From: Seminavis robusta | Lineage: Eukaryota; Bacillariophyta; Bacillariophyceae; Naviculales; Naviculaceae | Direction of reading: 5' to 3' | NCBI GenBank assembly: GCA_903772945.1 | Contig: CAICTM010000010.1 | Location: forward strand, 1-64,000 | Length of the DNA stretch: 64,000 bases | In this document: positions 61,888-64,000 of the stretch, one piece after another | Numbering within the stretch: the stretch's first letter is position 1 | Layout of the letters: the number at the start of each line of letters is the position of its first letter | Position numbers and translations under genes: made by a program | Notes under the pieces: model-generated | What the model was told of the DNA's origin: nothing | Databases searched by the model: none | Seen by the model: only the letters and a program-made list of their open reading frames with translations

Positions 61888-62763
61888 ATGGTATCTCTGC
61901 CGTCTGATCTCCCCTATCTAGCTACGCTTTCTTGGTCGGAACTCTATGAGTTGTACTGGGAAGAAGTGCACGAGACCGCTTGTCGGGGATTTGTGGACGG
62001 AGTCTGGTTGATGGTGTACATAATCATCCCAACGTTGTTGCTAGAGATGTGGTCCTTTGAAACTGCTGCAGCCTTGTACAAGAAAAACGCTCGCTTGTAC
62101 AAAACTGCTTTTGCGCTCAATTTTTTCAACCATTTCGGGTTGGGTGCTATCTGCTACGCTTTTACCATTACATTCTTTGCCAAGAATGTGCCTCACCCCG
62201 TACTAGCTAGTACTGATTCTACTGACAGCACCATGCTGCTCTTGGCTAGTTACTATCTAACCATTGCTGGACAGGTATTGACTCTGATGATTGTTCATTC
62301 TCTGTGTTTTTATACCGTGCACAGAATCTTTCATACCTATCCCAAACTCTACAAATGGCACAAATTCCACCACTTGTTCAACACTCACGTCCCACCCATT
62401 ACTGCCAACGCCGTGTCCCCGGTAGAATATCTCATTGGATACCTGATACCCTTTCTCATCAGCATGACACTGTTCCAGCACTGCGAACTGGCTCTTTGGA
62501 TTGCCATTCAAGTCGTGAGTATCTTCAACATTGCCATGCACACCCCCAAGCTGGAACGTTACTATGACAAGATACTGCCCTCATGGATGGTTGGGACGGG
62601 AGATCATTTGGAGCATCACAAGAGACTGAACTGTCACTACGCAGCCCCCACCCTTGACCTGGACTATCTGGTGGAAGTGATTGGTGAAGAAGTGCACGGA
62701 CTTTTGCACGGAACCAGTGTTTCGGATTTCAAAAAGAAGCAAGACGATGAAGTTTCAAGATAG
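61888..62763 (+). CDS. Fatty acid hydroxylase / sterol desaturase family enzyme
   Basis: 291 residues, ATG at 61888 in a strong context (CCACCATGG). Four or more hydrophobic helices (about 35-55, 75-98, 115-140, 180-215) place it in a membrane, most likely the ER. The family's di-iron histidine boxes are all present: HRIFH (145-149), HKFHH (158-162) and GDHLEHHKRLNCHY (from about 232). The last also contains the usual downstream His. The family includes C4-sterol methyl oxidase, C5 desaturase and alkane or fatty-acid hydroxylases. The short length and HLEHH box resemble the sterol-oxidase-like branch, but the substrate cannot be read. Ends in a Lys-rich tail (DFKKKQDD), a possible ER-retention-like signal, though not canonical. 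Confidence 0.85.
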   Translation: MVSLPSDLPYLATLSWSELYELYWEEVHETACRGFVDGVWLMVYIIIPTLLLEMWSFETAAALYKKNARLYKTAFALNFFNHFGLGAICYAFTITFFAKNVPHPVLASTDSTDSTMLLLASYYLTIAGQVLTLMIVHSLCFYTVHRIFHTYPKLYKWHKFHHLFNTHVPPITANAVSPVEYLIGYLIPFLISMTLFQHCELALWIAIQVVSIFNIAMHTPKLERYYDKILPSWMVGTGDHLEHHKRLNCHYAAPTLDLDYLVEVIGEEVHGLLHGTSVSDFKKKQDDEVSR

Positions 62764-63785
62764 ATATAAGCGAAACGCTGTGCGTGCCCCTGGAGGAATG
62801 GGTCAACAAGGGTGCTGGGTCGATCGATTGCCTCTGGCTGCATTATTGGCGTGTCTTGGGCTTTTAGTTACAAAAAAAAGATATCAGATGAGCAAGACGC
62901 CCGAGCGAGAGAAGCAGAGCTACGAGCGCTTGTCTCATTTGACGAGGTATGCAATCGGGAAACAGCAGACGAAAGAAGATCTGTGCAAGTTAGTTAGTAC
63001 TTGTAACTCTACTCTAGCAACGGCTGAGTTTGCAATGGGATGATTGGCTATGCTATGCGTGCAATCAAGTTCTATTAGTTCTTCAGCCAGTTAGCCAGCC
63101 AATGAAGCATGCCAGGACAGACCATGAATGTGGATCAGGCAGGGAGGTCGCTTCATTTCGAACTTGCTTGGCTGCCTCTCCATGCAGCGTGGGATGCAGG
63201 GAATGCTTCTAAGTGGCCCCTTCTGTGACTTCTTGATGATGCCAAGCAGAGGGACGTGCGCGAGTAGCACGTCACAGCCTAAGAGAGTCCGTGCTTTCAT
63301 TCTGCACCCAACCAAGCAAAGGGAAACAAATGAAGCTTCGCAATGCTGTTGCTAGCTGCTGCACCCCATGCCAAGATAACAACCGCACGGCCTGGATGGC
63401 TGCTCTTTATAGGCGCTGTTGTGGTCTTTTCGGTTGTGAAGGATCCTGGCATCAAGCAGCCCCCCCAACAGGATGTATGTGGGGACTTGCGAGGATTCAC
63501 TCCTCGCCAATACGTTCGTACTATCAGGGCCATCCTGATACCCTTCTTCGCAAGGAGGATAGTCACTAGTAAGTTTGTCCCTCAAGATCCCTGAAGGAAA
63601 AGCTACTGTGCGGTAAACTAAGCAAGGTAGATAGATGTACATGAAAGGTTTATCTTTAGTTCAGTTTAATGATTGATTGTTCCGTCAAGTCTTTGAATAG
63701 TTTAGTTTAGTCAGTTCATCTTATTTTATTAAGCTTTGTACAGTGATGGTATGTTCAGTTTTTTATTCTTTATTCAAGGTTTAGG
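62764..63785. other. Intergenic, nothing supported
   Basis: Several overlapping short frames on both strands, none gene-like. 3' flank of the hydroxylase gene, then AT-rich spacer from about 63630. Confidence 0.35.
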
Positions 63786-64000
63786 TTTATGCTGCTCGTG
63801 CTCTTGGCACAGAGTTGCTAGTACATGCAGTAGATGAAGAGTGGTTTGAGGAGTGCTTTGCCAAGATAGCTGCAGATGTCATGGAGGACGCTGTGGCTGC
63901 CTGCTGTGCCTTGCTGACACAGAAGGAAGGCGTTCGACTGGGACGGCAAGGACGGGCATCTTTTCCTTTTCGGCTTGTTTGGCAGTTGCTGTTCTTGTTG
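63786..64000 (+). CDS. Possible partial exon running off the window
   Basis: After a good acceptor-like sequence (TTCAAGGTTTAG, ending at 63783) the frame stays open to the window end for about 70 codons, with a protein-like composition (LVHAVDEEWFEECFAKIAAD). No start codon in the expected place and no family recognised. It could be an internal exon, or chance. Confidence 0.3.

Overview
The window looks like nuclear DNA of a diatom, probably a raphid pennate (inference from gene content, no database search). Pointers: protein-coding genes with short GT-AG introns; an LRR gene with one LRR block per exon; a prolyl 4-hydroxylase fused to ankyrin repeats; PSxxPS-repeat surface proteins; a silaffin-like secreted Ser/Lys protein; an ER signal followed by an ASSF motif resembling the diatom plastid-targeting ASAF box; a diatom-type tyrosine-recombinase relic; and a decayed Copia polyprotein. 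Intergenic DNA is full of short palindromes (GGTACC, ACCGGT, CTAGCTAG, AGTACT), which are largely absent from coding regions.

Layout. 0-6.5 kb is mostly gene debris: a solo LTR, a frameshifted tyrosine-recombinase relic, a membrane protein lacking its 5' end, a broken LRR gene abutting an ankyrin 3' fragment. 6.5-13.5 kb is a gene-dense block: a double PhyH-type oxygenase with one frameshift, mitochondrial ribosomal protein uL11m, a GT47/exostosin-like glycosyltransferase and a two-PDZ protein. 14-39 kb is an accessory region holding at least nine copies (five intact, four broken) of one unrecognised family with an NTF2/SnoaL-like look, mixed with inverted-repeat mobile elements and lone genes: a secreted beta-trefoil plus aerolysin-like protein with a predicted microexon, and the silaffin-like protein. 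39.6-43 kb is a retroelement patch: an intact miniature LTR element (TRIM), a decayed Copia element and pieces of a second LTR family. 45-63 kb is gene-dense again: P4H-ankyrin, a coiled-coil protein, two tandem transmembrane proteins sharing an N-terminal chassis but not their ectodomains, a large STAND-type P-loop ATPase and a fatty acid hydroxylase/sterol desaturase family enzyme.

Strongest candidates for something new: the clustered NTF2-like family; a 1.0-kb inverted-repeat element carrying 14 copies of an 18-bp dyad; a group of small elements with related ends (GGRGNGTNCCTCAA) but different hairpin-repeat interiors; the TRIM whose LTRs contain a perfect tRNA-type B box; and the paired membrane proteins with swapped ectodomains. 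All function calls come from motif recognition by eye.
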